NCBI RefSeq assembly: GCF_024713975.1
Contig: NC_091093.1
Coordinates: forward strand, 24,928,501-24,992,500
Reading direction: 5' to 3'
DNA from: Paralichthys olivaceus
Taxonomy: Eukaryota > Chordata > Actinopteri > Pleuronectiformes > Paralichthyidae
DNA length: 64,000 nt
Under the pieces are notes generated by a model. That model saw only the letters and a program-made list of their open reading frames with translations, was not told where the DNA came from and did no database searches. Positions within the stretch are counted from its first letter, which is position 1. Each line of letters opens with the position of its first letter. Below, in pieces: positions 17,401-29,040 of the stretch. The position numbers were made by a program, and so were the translations under genes.

Positions 17401-18590
17401 ATGTCTTAACATAAGGACTGGAAGCAGGGACAAACTATCCTGGCTCTGAGCAAAGGGGGAAAAACTATCTATCAGCACCCCTACAGCTCACATAACACAC
17501 TAAATCATGTTTGTTTAATTCGTGCAAAAACCTTGGTGTAAAATCAAAACTTAGTTTTACAGAGGGGTTATGTTTCAGACTATTTCTTGGCCAGCTGTAG
17601 AAACTGTGGCCCCAAGACTCTTGAATGTAACTGCAAATACCTGTTTCTTATTATGTTGCACTACTCCTTTAAGGATGACATTCAGCACCCATTTAAAGAC
17701 GTAACAAATGTGATATCAGACATATTTGTGGTTACTGTCAACTGAGATTCTTTTAACATTGTTTAAACCATCTCACACAATCATTGATTTAATAAAATGA
17801 CTTGCTTGAAGACAAGGGACGATGGCATGTGTTAATTATTCTTTCATAACTGCAGACATGTCACGAAATGTCCAGTCAGCCAAAGCTTTCCCTGCACCAC
17901 AGAGCACCAGAATAACCCTCCCTCACTCGTTGATGTGACTTCCCCTTTCGACAATGGCAGGCTAACAGCTCTGAGCTGATGTCCTGTTTTTATTATTCTC
18001 TTTGGCAGATGAAAATAAAAACAGATGTCTGGCATTTAGGTCACGTCTTGGATGCACAGTGCAGGAGGGGTCTCTGTGAAATACCCTATCACTCCTCCTG
18101 CCCTCTCCTTTCTCTTCCTCCTCTGCCGCTTCACGTCCCCTCCATCTCGCCTGGTGCGTTCATGCCTTTGGGTTTGGTTTTAGAAAATCAAAGTAGGAGA
18201 CAGGGTATATTTAGATGCTCTTACATATTTAAAATGCCATGGCTGAAACTATGGGACTGGTGGTTTCCTCTGTCAAATTCATTCAAAGCAACAGAACCAC
18301 ATTCAGCTCCAGCCTGACAGACTATTCCCTTTAATCTGCTTCAGAATTACTGAACTTTACAATTTCGAATTGGGTGCAGTGCATACAGCCCAAGTCCAAT
18401 TGTTAGAGAAGGTGATTTGTGAATCCAGCTCTGATAACGTCAATATAATGTCACAGCCTGGCTGAAAAGGCCATTACAAAGGTGGGAGACACGCCATTTT
18501 CAAGGAAAAGGATTCACTTATCAAACAAACCATGTGTGCAAGTGTTGCAAGTGCTTGAAAACAAAATTAAAGAACAGAACTAAAACAATA
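14500..18590. other. intergenic, no gene seen
   Basis: AT-rich DNA upstream of cops2. Open frames, including a 110-codon one on the minus strand at 15431-15099 and a 109-codon one at 16209-15880, show no recognisable domain and no supporting splice or start context. I found no tRNA-like or other RNA gene. Confidence 0.5.
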
Positions 18591-18593
18591 GAG

Positions 18594-18660
18594 CAGGGGT
18601 GGGGAACCTCTGGCCTCTTGGCCGATCACGCCTGTCAGACAGTTTGATCCAGTCTGGGAG
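18594..18660 (+). mobile_element. terminal fragment resembling a hAT-type DNA transposon
   Basis: The sequence begins CAGGGGTGGGGAACCTCTGG followed by CCTCTTGGCC. This is close to the terminal inverted repeat typical of Charlie/hAT non-autonomous elements (CAGGGGT, then GGGGAACCT, then a GGCC-rich segment). No inverted copy of the terminus was found within about 1 kb downstream, so the element is truncated or its other end has decayed. AT-rich sequence follows. Confidence 0.5.
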
Positions 18661-21600
18661 TTGCGAGGAAAACCATGAATACTAAAAAAAAGGAAAATTC
18701 AGAATTACAAAACGAAATTCTCATGGCAGCAATCAATTTTTTCTGTGATAAAAGAAAACAACACATTTTAGATTAACATGGCCTTCAGGGTGGTCTCTTC
18801 TTGTTGAACACTTTGCGGGTCATGGTGAACACACACATGGCTGTTATGTGTCAAGTATTATTACGACATTACAAAAAAACAAACACAAAATTAGAGGCAG
18901 AATGTTGCAATTTTCAAGACAAATTAACAAATTATTTTCATTTTTCATTGAAGGAAAACACCATTTGCCATAGTTTGAAATGATCACAGAAATCAAAGAG
19001 CATTGGTGAGAGTGATTACAGCTCAAAACATTCTTAACTGGATGAGTTGCAAAGACAAATACTTTTGGAAAGATTGATATGAGAGCTAAGAAGCTGAAAC
19101 CTTAAGTAGAAACATTTATTAAACAGGGTGTTGTTGATGTTAAATATCTCAAACCTGAATTATTCTAGAAATCAGTCGAGGGAATTTACAGCATGCTGAT
19201 GATGTTTCTCAGAATGTCCATTCATGCATTATAAGACTCTGGTTTCCTGTGTAGTCTGCTCTGGTGCCACCCCTCACCGAAACTACATGGAGTATTTGGC
19301 GCAGGGGAGATGCACAAAGACATCTCCTAGTTGTTTGCCACATATGTGAAAAGGGAAACTCTGGACAATATCCAGACCTGATTGATGTGAAAACAGCAGG
19401 ATGCTGGTTTTGCAGAGTGAGTCCTTGGTCACTGCGCTGACCTGTCAGAGAAAGCAGAGTGATTCATGCCCTTAACTGACAGCCAAGCTCTGAGGACCCA
19501 TGGCTGTGAAAGTGCTTGTCAGAGGTTGAGTAATAAAACATCTGCTTGAGTGAGTCTTCAGCTTCCACGTCCAGTAAAAATAGATCAAAAAACGTACCTG
19601 GACAGGAAGCCTTCTAACGCTGGATTATTTTCTTCTTCAGGGTCTGTTTCTTTCCGTGCAGATTCACCTTGGAGTTGCATTTTCTGTCTATTGTCTCATT
19701 CTGGTCCACAGCTGTCATAGTTTTCTTGTTCTCTCTGTCGTAGCTGAGACTCTCACAGGAAAAGAACAAAAGGCTGGAGAAGATTCTGTGGAAATCTTGT
19801 GGATGCAACATCTGCAGTTATTTGCTAATAGCAGCAATACTTTGGAGCTTCTCGATGCTGTATGGCTGACAACCAGTCAAATGTTTCAAATGTCATCGCC
19901 AGTGAGTGCACAACAGTTGTGTTTGATTTGAAATAAGAGGGAGAATTGAATTTGAGTGTTAGAAGTGGCTCAAAATTGCAACAAAGAGAGGAGTCCTCAT
20001 AAGTTTCTCACGATTCATCTTGTTTGTTTTATTTATCAGTGAGTCAGCAGTGCAGTGTATGTATGCGTGTATACAAGAGGTCTCTCTGCAAGTCTTACTG
20101 AATGATAACCCCCCCCCCCCAGATATTAAATATGACATACTCCTATTGCTCAGCAGAAATAAACAGAGAGATGAAAGTTGGGAAGCAAATCAATGGGCCT
20201 CAGAATGCCCCATTCACCCAGAAGTCGGACCTTGGATGGGTCATTGTTGGATGGTCTCTCTAAGGTGAGTGCTTATCTTTGACAATGATCGCTCAATCTA
20301 CCTCCATCTATGCAGCAAACTGGTGCAGGTCAAGGAATGATCATGGCCTCATCTCAATGAACCAACCCTCTGCACTAATGTCTTCAAACAGTTCACGGCC
20401 AAAGTAAGAGACAGCCAAAGATTTTGTTGAGAACAGCCAAAGCTCCCGTTTCCATGCAGTAAAATGGCAATAACACAGATAATGTAGTGACTATAATGTA
20501 AATGTAAATGGTATATATACTAAAGAGGCTGTTAAAGCCAAGTTTTTCTGACCTGCTGTTACTCCAGTGTCTTTCTAAGAGCATCCCCCTAAAAGCAGCT
20601 ACTTTCATCCATTAGGATCCACTTTGTTTATTTCCCCACTCATGAGTTCCCCAAATCCTAAACTGAGAATTGTAGCGGTACTATCAGGGAGGCATGTGAG
20701 ATTTTCCAGTCAGTCACAAATAGTAACTTTCCATCGCATGGAACCAAAGTCCGTGCTGAGAGATTACTTTGATGTACTGTATCTGTCCCTTAGTGCCCTC
20801 AGTGTTAAATAGCAACAAATTATAGCTCTTGGAAAGGCACCGGATATTTGAGTGGGAGGAAAACCTCTTCATCGGAGTGTCGATTGACGGCCATTCACTG
20901 GCTTTAGTCCTGTTTATGTTTGAGACAAGTGTCCATGTTATGTGTCTATCTGAGTCCGTTGGTGCACACACGTTAGTTGGTGCATCACTGCCAGGTTGCA
21001 CAATGTCCCTAGATACAGATGGTGCACTGTGATCTTCCATTTCCTGCACTTGATTAAAATGTAGTGCTCATACAAGATGCAGAGCTGCTGCAGAGGTGAC
21101 ATACACAGCTGTCAACGCTCTGGCCACTGCTGCGAGTTTAGCAAATATTAATTCACAGAAATACGTCACGTTCTCACAGATTACTGTAAACAGAGTTATT
21201 TAACAAGAAGCATGATGAAAACCACAAATGTTTCCCCAGTGCATGCGATGCACGCATAAACTACCAAAGATGATGGTGTGGTTGACAACATTTGGGCAAT
21301 CCCATAAGGAGGGGAAAGAAAAGGACAAATAGCAGTTAGGCATTCAGCATTTTTTTCCTCTGTGGTTCCAGATGAGTCAGGGCCTGCTGAGCCGGAGATA
21401 AGGCTAAAGAACGGAGAAGAGCCTGGAGAATGGCACAAGTTGGAGCAAGACCGGGGCTGACACTGGGTCCAAGGCATTGGGGTGGGGCTACGGCGGGGGA
21501 GACCGGGGCCAGTGCTGCATCAGATGAGACTTTGCACGCAGACGTTTTTGAACTCAAACTCGATTGCCAAAATATTTCTTATGAGCACAAGATTTGTGCT

Positions 21601-22250
21601 AAGTATAATAAAACAAATGTTATTACACATACTACTGATTTAGATGAGGCATATGGCTCAGGTTTAGCTATGACCACAGGAAAGACTGGCCGACTGCCAG
21701 CGCTTCCATGCGATGGCAGACTCTTACGCTTGTAAAAGGGAGACATGCAAACACTTCACCCCCAGAATAAACTCGTAGGCTCAATACAGTAAATCTATAT
21801 CATTCACAGTGTTGTCTACACATAAATTGTCTATGTTTTGTTGAAGTCTGCTGACCACATATTTACACAGAAGCAATGGGCGATGACTATGGCATGGGTA
21901 TGTTCTCAAACTACCATGCAAACGAATACCTTAGATTTAAAGCGTGAGGTTTCAGATAAAAAGATAAATATATTATGTTTTGTGTGATTGCATTTTTTTC
22001 CCCTTTTTCTTTTGGTCTGTCATAAACCACAGAAAGAAGGGTCAACAACTTTAGCAGAGTAACCTAATATAGAAATTCAGAGTTTTACAATCTGTAAAGA
22101 GTTAGGAGGCGGCGGAGAAGAGGGTTTACAAATGGTTCTGGGCATAATTCCCACAAAGGCGGGAATTCCATCCCACTTCACCAATCTGGACATGTTTACC
22201 TACAAAACGTGGAAGCATGATGCAGTGTCTATGTGTCGGTATCGGCATGT
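18661..22250. other. intergenic, no gene seen
   Basis: No supported gene. A 91-codon frame at 19656-19931 begins with a hydrophobic, signal-peptide-like stretch but has no recognisable family. A C-run lies at 20108-20120. Nothing else stands out. Confidence 0.45.
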
Positions 22251-22262
22251 GTGTGTTAACAA

Positions 22263-22282
22263 GTGTGTGTGTGTGTGTGTGT
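22263..22282 (+). repeat. (GT)n microsatellite
   Basis: Uninterrupted GT dinucleotide run of about ten units. Confidence 0.9.
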
Positions 22283-22404
22283 ATGCATGTGGTCAGAGGA
22301 GAACCTTGGCTCTCGTGACTCTGGCTGGGGATAGGAGCAGGGGGTGGGGAAGATACTATCAGTCCCTGATTTCTGTGGTTATGATGACATCCAGATAATA
22401 GCAT

Positions 22405-22445
22405 GCACGCACGCACGCACACACGCACACACACACACACTCTTA

Positions 22446-22507
<62 letters not shown>

Positions 22508-22515
22508 ACACACAG
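22405..22515 (+). repeat. compound (CACG)n/(CA)n microsatellite
   Basis: A GCAC-type stretch leads into CA repeats, with a TCTTACTC interruption at 22441-22448. A pure CA run of nearly 60 nt follows (about 22449-22506). More imperfect CA-rich DNA continues to about 22631. Open frames over it are repeat translations (His-Thr or Val-Cys), not genes. Confidence 0.95.
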
Positions 22516-22631
22516 ACTGCCATGCACACCCAACAGATATACATGCACAGGCATCTCCTCTTCTCTGTGCCCGCCACCACTGGCCTCTCACACACACACG
22601 AGCACACACACCTAAACACAGACACACACAC

Positions 22632-25600
22632 CAGAGCCTGAAAATTACAGCTTAGCATGCAAGCGTTGAGCAGATGGGTTGCCTAATGACTGTTGTGTAC
22701 AGTGCAGTGGGAGTGTGCTGCTTTCCCATTACACGTCGTACTTACAACTCGATAGACCCCAAAGCGCAGGTCTGGCTTTCATTTACTTTATGTCTTAACT
22801 GGCACTAGCATGACATATGTAAGTTGCAGGTGGTCAGACTATGAAACAAAAAAGACTGAAAACATATTGGAGACCGCTCTGCACTTGCTTTTTTTTTTTG
22901 CAGGAGAGGAGGGTTAATCATCACTTGTCAAAAGCAATGTGAAGTTTCTCATTTCCAGCATTGAATTACTTGATTTAGAAACATCATCTTCTTGTTTCCT
23001 TTGTTTTTATACCTGCTTGTTTTCCAATGTACCATATCGTGATAAAAATCTTTTGTGGTCACAGCGTCTACAAACAACAATCCTTTCAGACGGGGGGGGC
23101 TTTAAATGACATCAGTGTGTTAGCGTGAGAGTCAGAGGTAGACTGCTGAGGATCTGTCACGGTTGCTGTCAAAGGATGATTACTTAAAGATGATCTCATT
23201 TAATGATCTAATATTTGAAAAGATATCACCCTGCTCTCCTGTTATTAAAGGGGGTAATTTTGCCTTCTAAAATCAACCTGGACTCCTTTCCTGGTCCCTG
23301 GAGAATGTTGGACAATATCCTCACATATCAGAGGATTTCCAGGAAATATAATCAATTGAAATTGGAAACATTCAGGAATACCCGTTTATTAGAGCTAACA
23401 CAAAGAGACAAGACTAAATTAGCCACTATAGAACCGGAGGATTTACATGGTGAAGAGCATAGCAGTCTTATGTTGTAAAGAATTCATCATTGTCCTAAAA
23501 TTTCTTCCTTTTCAACTCCACTTAGACAGATTTGAAACAAAATCACTGAAACACACGACTAAAATTCACCACTGGAATGAACAAATATTCTACAGCTGCT
23601 GTATTCAGTTTACATGGCGACCCACTTGTCACAATAAGCTACTGTAATTATGTCATTTGGTGTAATACATCATCACTGTCAACATAACCATCAACATGAG
23701 AATGATCAAAAGTAAGTTTTTATAGACACTGGAATAAAAATAGAACAATCCCATGTAGATATAACTGTGCTTTGGGATACAGGGAATGTTCTTCGCCGGT
23801 GCGTTAACGTTAATGTGTAATTTTATTGTTTAGCCTTTTATGGTGGAAGCTAATTGGGATGAAGATTAAAGAAAGCCATGTGTGAGGGCTGGGTTTACAC
23901 TCCACATACGACCTTGAAGAAACAAGCTTTCAAATGTGCATCACATTTGTAGACCTGGAACATTACTACTTAACCCTGTTGTGCCCACATATTCTTCTTA
24001 TCCACTAATATCACGAATAATCAATATCTAAAATAGATGTTATAAAATCCATTATATATCAATGGGTGTATAAAAAAATTCCAGATGACACCATCTGACC
24101 TGTGTCCCAGATACAGTCACACATTCCTGCAGACAAACACATTTACAGAGCCAAACCCACAACAATGCATACATCACGTCACACTCACAGACCGGCATTT
24201 ACTCACACCTTCGTTCTTTACGTATTTTAAAGGGCATCAGTCAGCAGCTCCCTCAGAGCCACAAGAGGATGCAGTCTCCATGTGCGTGACCCCTCTGTGT
24301 GCATGTTCGTTGGGTGCGTGTGGAACAGACAATAGGGGGAAAGCCCTGTCTGCCAGCTCATCTATACCTAATCTGCCGTTGCATGCAAAAGGTGGTGTGT
24401 CAGACAGCCGTGAAGGAAACTTCAGATGGACAAACGGCCATGCTGAATTACACCGCTTTGTGAGGATGCCTTTGTTTCTGTGAAACCAAACACATCCACA
24501 CGAATGACATGGCAGACTGGCTGTAATTGAGATGTCAGTGCAGGAAAGGCGTGTTGAACTTCTATTAGTCTCAATTTCTCCCCTTCTCGCACGACATCTC
24601 ATCCATGATACCTCCCTTGCCCCATCTCCCCTCTCTCCCCCTCCATCTTCATCCTCATCACTCTGTCTCTCTGTGAGGCGCAGTGCTGTGATATCCTATA
24701 CAGTCTGCACTTTTGACCAGCGGTCCTGGATAATGGTTTTCAGATTCTTCAAGGTGGCCTGAATCTGTGCCAGAGCTGAAAATGGAAAGCAAACATGAGT
24801 CCACCACCCTCTGTTCCTACTTAGGCCCAATGTAAGCTGATTGTTCAGGTTCTTAGAAATTTCTGTCATGTTTTTTCATGTGACTCCCATCCCTTAATGG
24901 CCGCACCAGCAGAGCGTGAGTTTGTTTTATTACTGGCTGTCTTTATGTAATACAGCTATGGAGGAATCAGACGTTGTTTGCGGGGAGTGGGGTCACGTGC
25001 CAAGAAGAGAAGATACATCTTTGACAAATATTTACATGAGTGACCCAGGTCTGTATGATGAGACCCTAACCCTCTAACCCTAACCCGGTCAGCCGTTAAA
25101 AGTTTTGTGTGTATCAGTAAACACAACATCACATTCTGGGTGCTTCTACAAACTCTTCTCTCATCCCTCATGGTTTTGGTGCGTGGTTCCTCCTGACCAC
25201 TAACTATGTTTATTCTACCAGCCTCCATTTTTTCTCTGGTCGAACAATTGTTGTGGTTTTGGAATTGCCTTATATTTGTCTAGCGATCCACAATTCCATT
25301 GCTGAACAACAGAGAAAGTGAAATTAAATATTATAATGCAGTGGTAATATGTTTCAGTGCTTTGGAATCTGCTCTGTAAACAGCCAATGTCTCAATCAGA
25401 TCAATGACACGTAATCCCTGCGAGGGCCCTGGTGGGCATGTAATCACCAGACACATGGGGCTACTTTCTATGAATCCATGACAAACCGTGGATGTCTGAG
25501 GTCTCACGCTCGTAGAGGACTGACTCCACCAGAGTGGATGTGAAACTAATATCAAGTTTTAAAAAAAACATCCTGTAGGATCAGGATGAGAGAAGAGGAT

Positions 25601-28547
25601 ACAATTATCAACCACTACTCACTGTCTACGTTGATTCATTCTTTATTTTTATTGTTTTTTCATTTGTTTTACTAAGTAATTGCATCAGCGGTCCAGTATG
25701 GACACGGAGTGGCACACACCCCAGAGAGCAATTGCATCAGTGTTGAAAATACTAGCATGTTATGGCACTGGTCTTTAAATCTAAGTAAGCTGCCGGTTTA
25801 AACTGTAAAACTAGACCCACATAAACACCAATTACAAGGTTAAGAGCTCAGCATCCATCTGCAAAAGAGTTAATGCATCATGGGGGGTTTTGTTTGTTTT
25901 ATGGCCATTGTTTGCTTATTACATGTTCTCCAAAAGAGACTGAAATGAGGAGGGAGAGAGATGCCAAATGGCACAAAAAACAGGGTGAGCCGTTTGGCCA
26001 CCAGGACACACATGATTATTTAAGTGGATTTCATAGCCTTTCAGTGCAGTTTTATACAGGGACACTCTGCTGTCAATGGGACTTTTAGTCATCGGTGTGT
26101 GGAGCTCCTATTTTATGCTTCTATTGTTTGGCTTTTTCTCGGTCTAATCTCACCAATTGTTGTTTGAACATAAGATTTTTTCCCCCCTCTTGTTTATTTT
26201 GCTTTATACAATTGTCGTTATGAGTGTGTTTGTGCTTTCCGTGTGTAACATGCCTTTGCTTGTGACTGTGTCCTTCTCTGCTTTATTTACATGCGTGTAT
26301 TTGTTATTTGTTTGGTTTTCACCGTCAAACCACGAGGGACTGCAGATGAAAACTGGCCTTTACAGCTAAATCAGGCACATTTGCATGCTGGACTTAAGCT
26401 TGCTTGTTAAACGATGTGCACTGTCCCTTTAAAAGATAAACAAACATAAAAGCTTCAATACTCTGGTGATAAAGACTTTGTGTTTTACGAGCGTCCACCT
26501 GAAATGACCAGAATAGAACTTCCACAAGGTGAATCTCCCCTGTCTCATCCAGCTCTGCCCAATTTTTTATTATCTTCAAACAAGCCACGCAATTGATTTG
26601 ACAACTCCAACAGAAAGATAACCCTTAACCCTGCCCCACCACGTCCCTTGCTGTCTTTTTTTTATGTGTTCTTACACATCCTGCAGATGTACATCCTGAT
26701 GCTTTCTTGCCACGCCATCATCTCCTCTGCCAAAAACGTTTTATCCAGCACTGTGCTCGCTGTCTGTGCGGGCCACAGCTGTGAGACCACCTTCAGGGAT
26801 ATGGCAGCCAAGACCGTCTTCCTCTAGAACATGCAAAGCACGATAACGAGCTGGATTCAAGACTTTTCTTAAAACTCTCGCTTTTTTTTTTTCACTTATA
26901 GCCTGAAGAGCTACTCTGCTGTTTAGTAGAGATGAGTGCTGCAACCATATCGAAATCACACAGCAAAAACTATATTGATGAGCTCTGAAACTGATTAACG
27001 CACACATTTCATGTTACAGGATCACATAGACCTAAACTGGGCAGTATCTGAATCTCCAGAGAGCGAACGTGAGTCTAATTTCTGAGTTAGTCCAGTAGTG
27101 GGCTGGAGAAGGAAGATACAGCTGTGAGCATGCACGAATGTGTAAAATCAGATAGAGCCAGAATTTTGAAGAACGCACAGTGCATCCAAGAAGTGGTATG
27201 CATGTATGTGGTTCACATTATGTCTTAGATGAGAAAATATCCAGTAATTAAGTCAATAACAGCTTCTAGTCAATATTTTTCAACATTAAAAAAAGAGACA
27301 AGGAGGTGAAATAAAGAAAGAGAAAATGAAATAGTTAATAATTTTAAACTCATTTGTGCGTGCATGCCATCTATATAATCTTTTTTATGGGATTTCAATA
27401 CCCCACCATGTGAGCGACCCCACTCCTGCAGCCACACGCACCATGCTTTACATCACCCACCCCCAGCTGCAAAGATGTGAGGTGTGTGACAGGAGCGGGG
27501 TAGGTGTTCCTGCAGCCCTATGAGGTGATGAGGCCCGTAAATCTGCACTGAGGGGTGGTCTGTGAGCCCAGCCTTGGCAGGACCCCTGCACCCAAATTAA
27601 AAGCAGACGCATTTGGAGTTCATTCTCTGAGTTACTACTGTTCAATTGTGATTTACAAGAGTGTGTGAGATATGGAAATCTCTCACGCAACTCAAGATAC
27701 AGGCTGAGTGAAAGCACATTGTGAAACAGGCCCCTCCACCCTGTGGGAAGGACTAATCTGTAAACTCATGCTATCCCTCCATTTGGACAGAACTGTTTAT
27801 TCAGTGTTTTCATCCTTTCAGTCTGTCATCTTCTCAAATAGGGGAACAATGTCCTCTTTGGCTAATGGGAAAAGCATGCCCCCGAAGACAGGCAATCCAG
27901 GCTTTCCTATACGAGGGGTACAAGGCTGAAATAATTTAGGGGGGAGGTGGGGGGGTTGGGAGTCTGTGGAAGGGGGACTAACTCGTACTATCCTATATGA
28001 TGAAATAATGACATATATAGTTTATAGAGATATTTTTTGTTCTATTAATAAATTCATTAAAACAACATATGTAGTATCTAAATGTCAGTAACGTCTAGAT
28101 AACATTATTGCACCAATGGCCAGACCCCCATACTCTCAATACAGTGTTTGTTTTCATTCAAGTTGTGAATGTTTTTTACCAAAGCATCATATTAATGAGG
28201 TACAATCCACAGTAACTCTACTCTGATCTACAATTTCATTCACATTTGCAAAATTATAGGACTAATATGTGAACATTGCAGATATTTGGACCAGTTGTGT
28301 CAAATATTGCATCACTGCTCTTAGTATTTCAGAGCAAAATAAGATCACCAATGTCCCCATTGAATGAGGAATAGTTAAACCTTATTTGTTATGAGAAATG
28401 ATATTTTAAAATGATAATCATATTTTGTGAATTCAGAGATCATTGTATCCAGACTAAAGGCCTGACCCATTGTTTACACACTAAAGTGGAATCTGAAACA
28501 CAACCATGTGAAAACCTGAAACTCAAATCCTTAAGTCTGCAGAATTG
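22632..28547. other. intergenic, no gene seen
   Basis: No supported gene. The stretch around 24280-24480 is less AT-rich than its surroundings and could hold a regulatory element, but nothing in it proves that. Three telomere-like CCCTAA words occur at 25063-25086. Confidence 0.45.
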
Positions 28548-28700
28548 CTAGCAGGATTTCTGTTTTAGTTTGCTAAACTTGATGAAAGCCTTCTTCTTGG
28601 ACTTGTACCAGTTCTTGTAGAACCGACGCTTGCACTCACTGACATGCTCAGTGAAAATGGTTTTAGAGGAACGCAGGCTGCGGGGAAGGTTGACATGTTC
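28548..28700 (-). pseudogene. ribosomal protein L3 C-terminal fragment (retro-pseudogene relic)
   Basis: The minus strand reads 51 uninterrupted codons, including [15 protein letters not shown], then [10 protein letters not shown] and [10 protein letters not shown], then a TAG stop at 28550-28548. This matches the segment of cytosolic ribosomal protein L3 that in vertebrates reads close to TPRGLRTFKTVFAEH...[18 protein letters not shown]. One codon is missing before ECKRR (the family has SDECKRR). Similarity ends upstream of 28700 and after KKAF; the last codons ([10 protein letters not shown]) no longer match and the normal C-terminus is absent. There is no ATG, no splice context and no rest of the gene, so this is a short dead copy, most simply a truncated processed pseudogene. 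Confidence 0.8.
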
Positions 28701-28964
28701 TTTCTAAATGCCTCTTTTTGCAAAATGCACAGAATAATTTCTGTATATCCAAAGTTAAACTATCTGGTGTTCTATTGGAAATCATTAAAGATCAATCAGT
28801 AAAAAATATTATTATTATTATTAAAATAAAAGTGAATGATTGATTAAACAAGTGTTCAGAGCTTTATTACTGGAAATGACCATGGTCGATGTGATGAAAG
28901 TGGTGTTTCCACCCTTCTCTCTCCCCATCTCATGATTGCACTGTCAATAGAGCTGAAATTCTAT

Positions 28965-29040
28965 ATGTATGTATATATATATACTATGGCAGGAACATAC
29001 ATATATACTATGGCAGGCACACACACATCTATATATATCA
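28965..29040 (+). repeat. AT-rich repeat with a 24-bp tandem duplication
   Basis: After a (TATG/TA)n stretch, the block ATATATACTATGGCAGGAAC is repeated almost at once as ATATATACTATGGCAGGCAC, about 24 bp apart. It is flanked by more TATA-rich sequence. Confidence 0.75.

Noticed and set aside
19656..19931. 91-codon plus-strand ORF with a hydrophobic start
   Set aside because: The signal-like N-terminus is expected by chance in T-rich DNA; no family recognised and no cysteine pattern of a secreted peptide.
22344..22658. Several long open frames on both strands over the CA repeat
   Set aside because: They translate the dinucleotide repeat (His-Thr or Cys-Val) and have no other coding evidence. 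The same applies at 39466-39681 and 39816-40162.
24085..24602. Two overlapping ORFs of 132 and 121 codons on opposite strands
   Set aside because: Length reflects lower AT content here; neither translation resembles a known protein.
25063..25086. Telomere-like CCCTAA words (possible interstitial telomeric repeat)
   Set aside because: Only about three units, one interrupted by CT; too short to indicate a fusion point or telomere healing.
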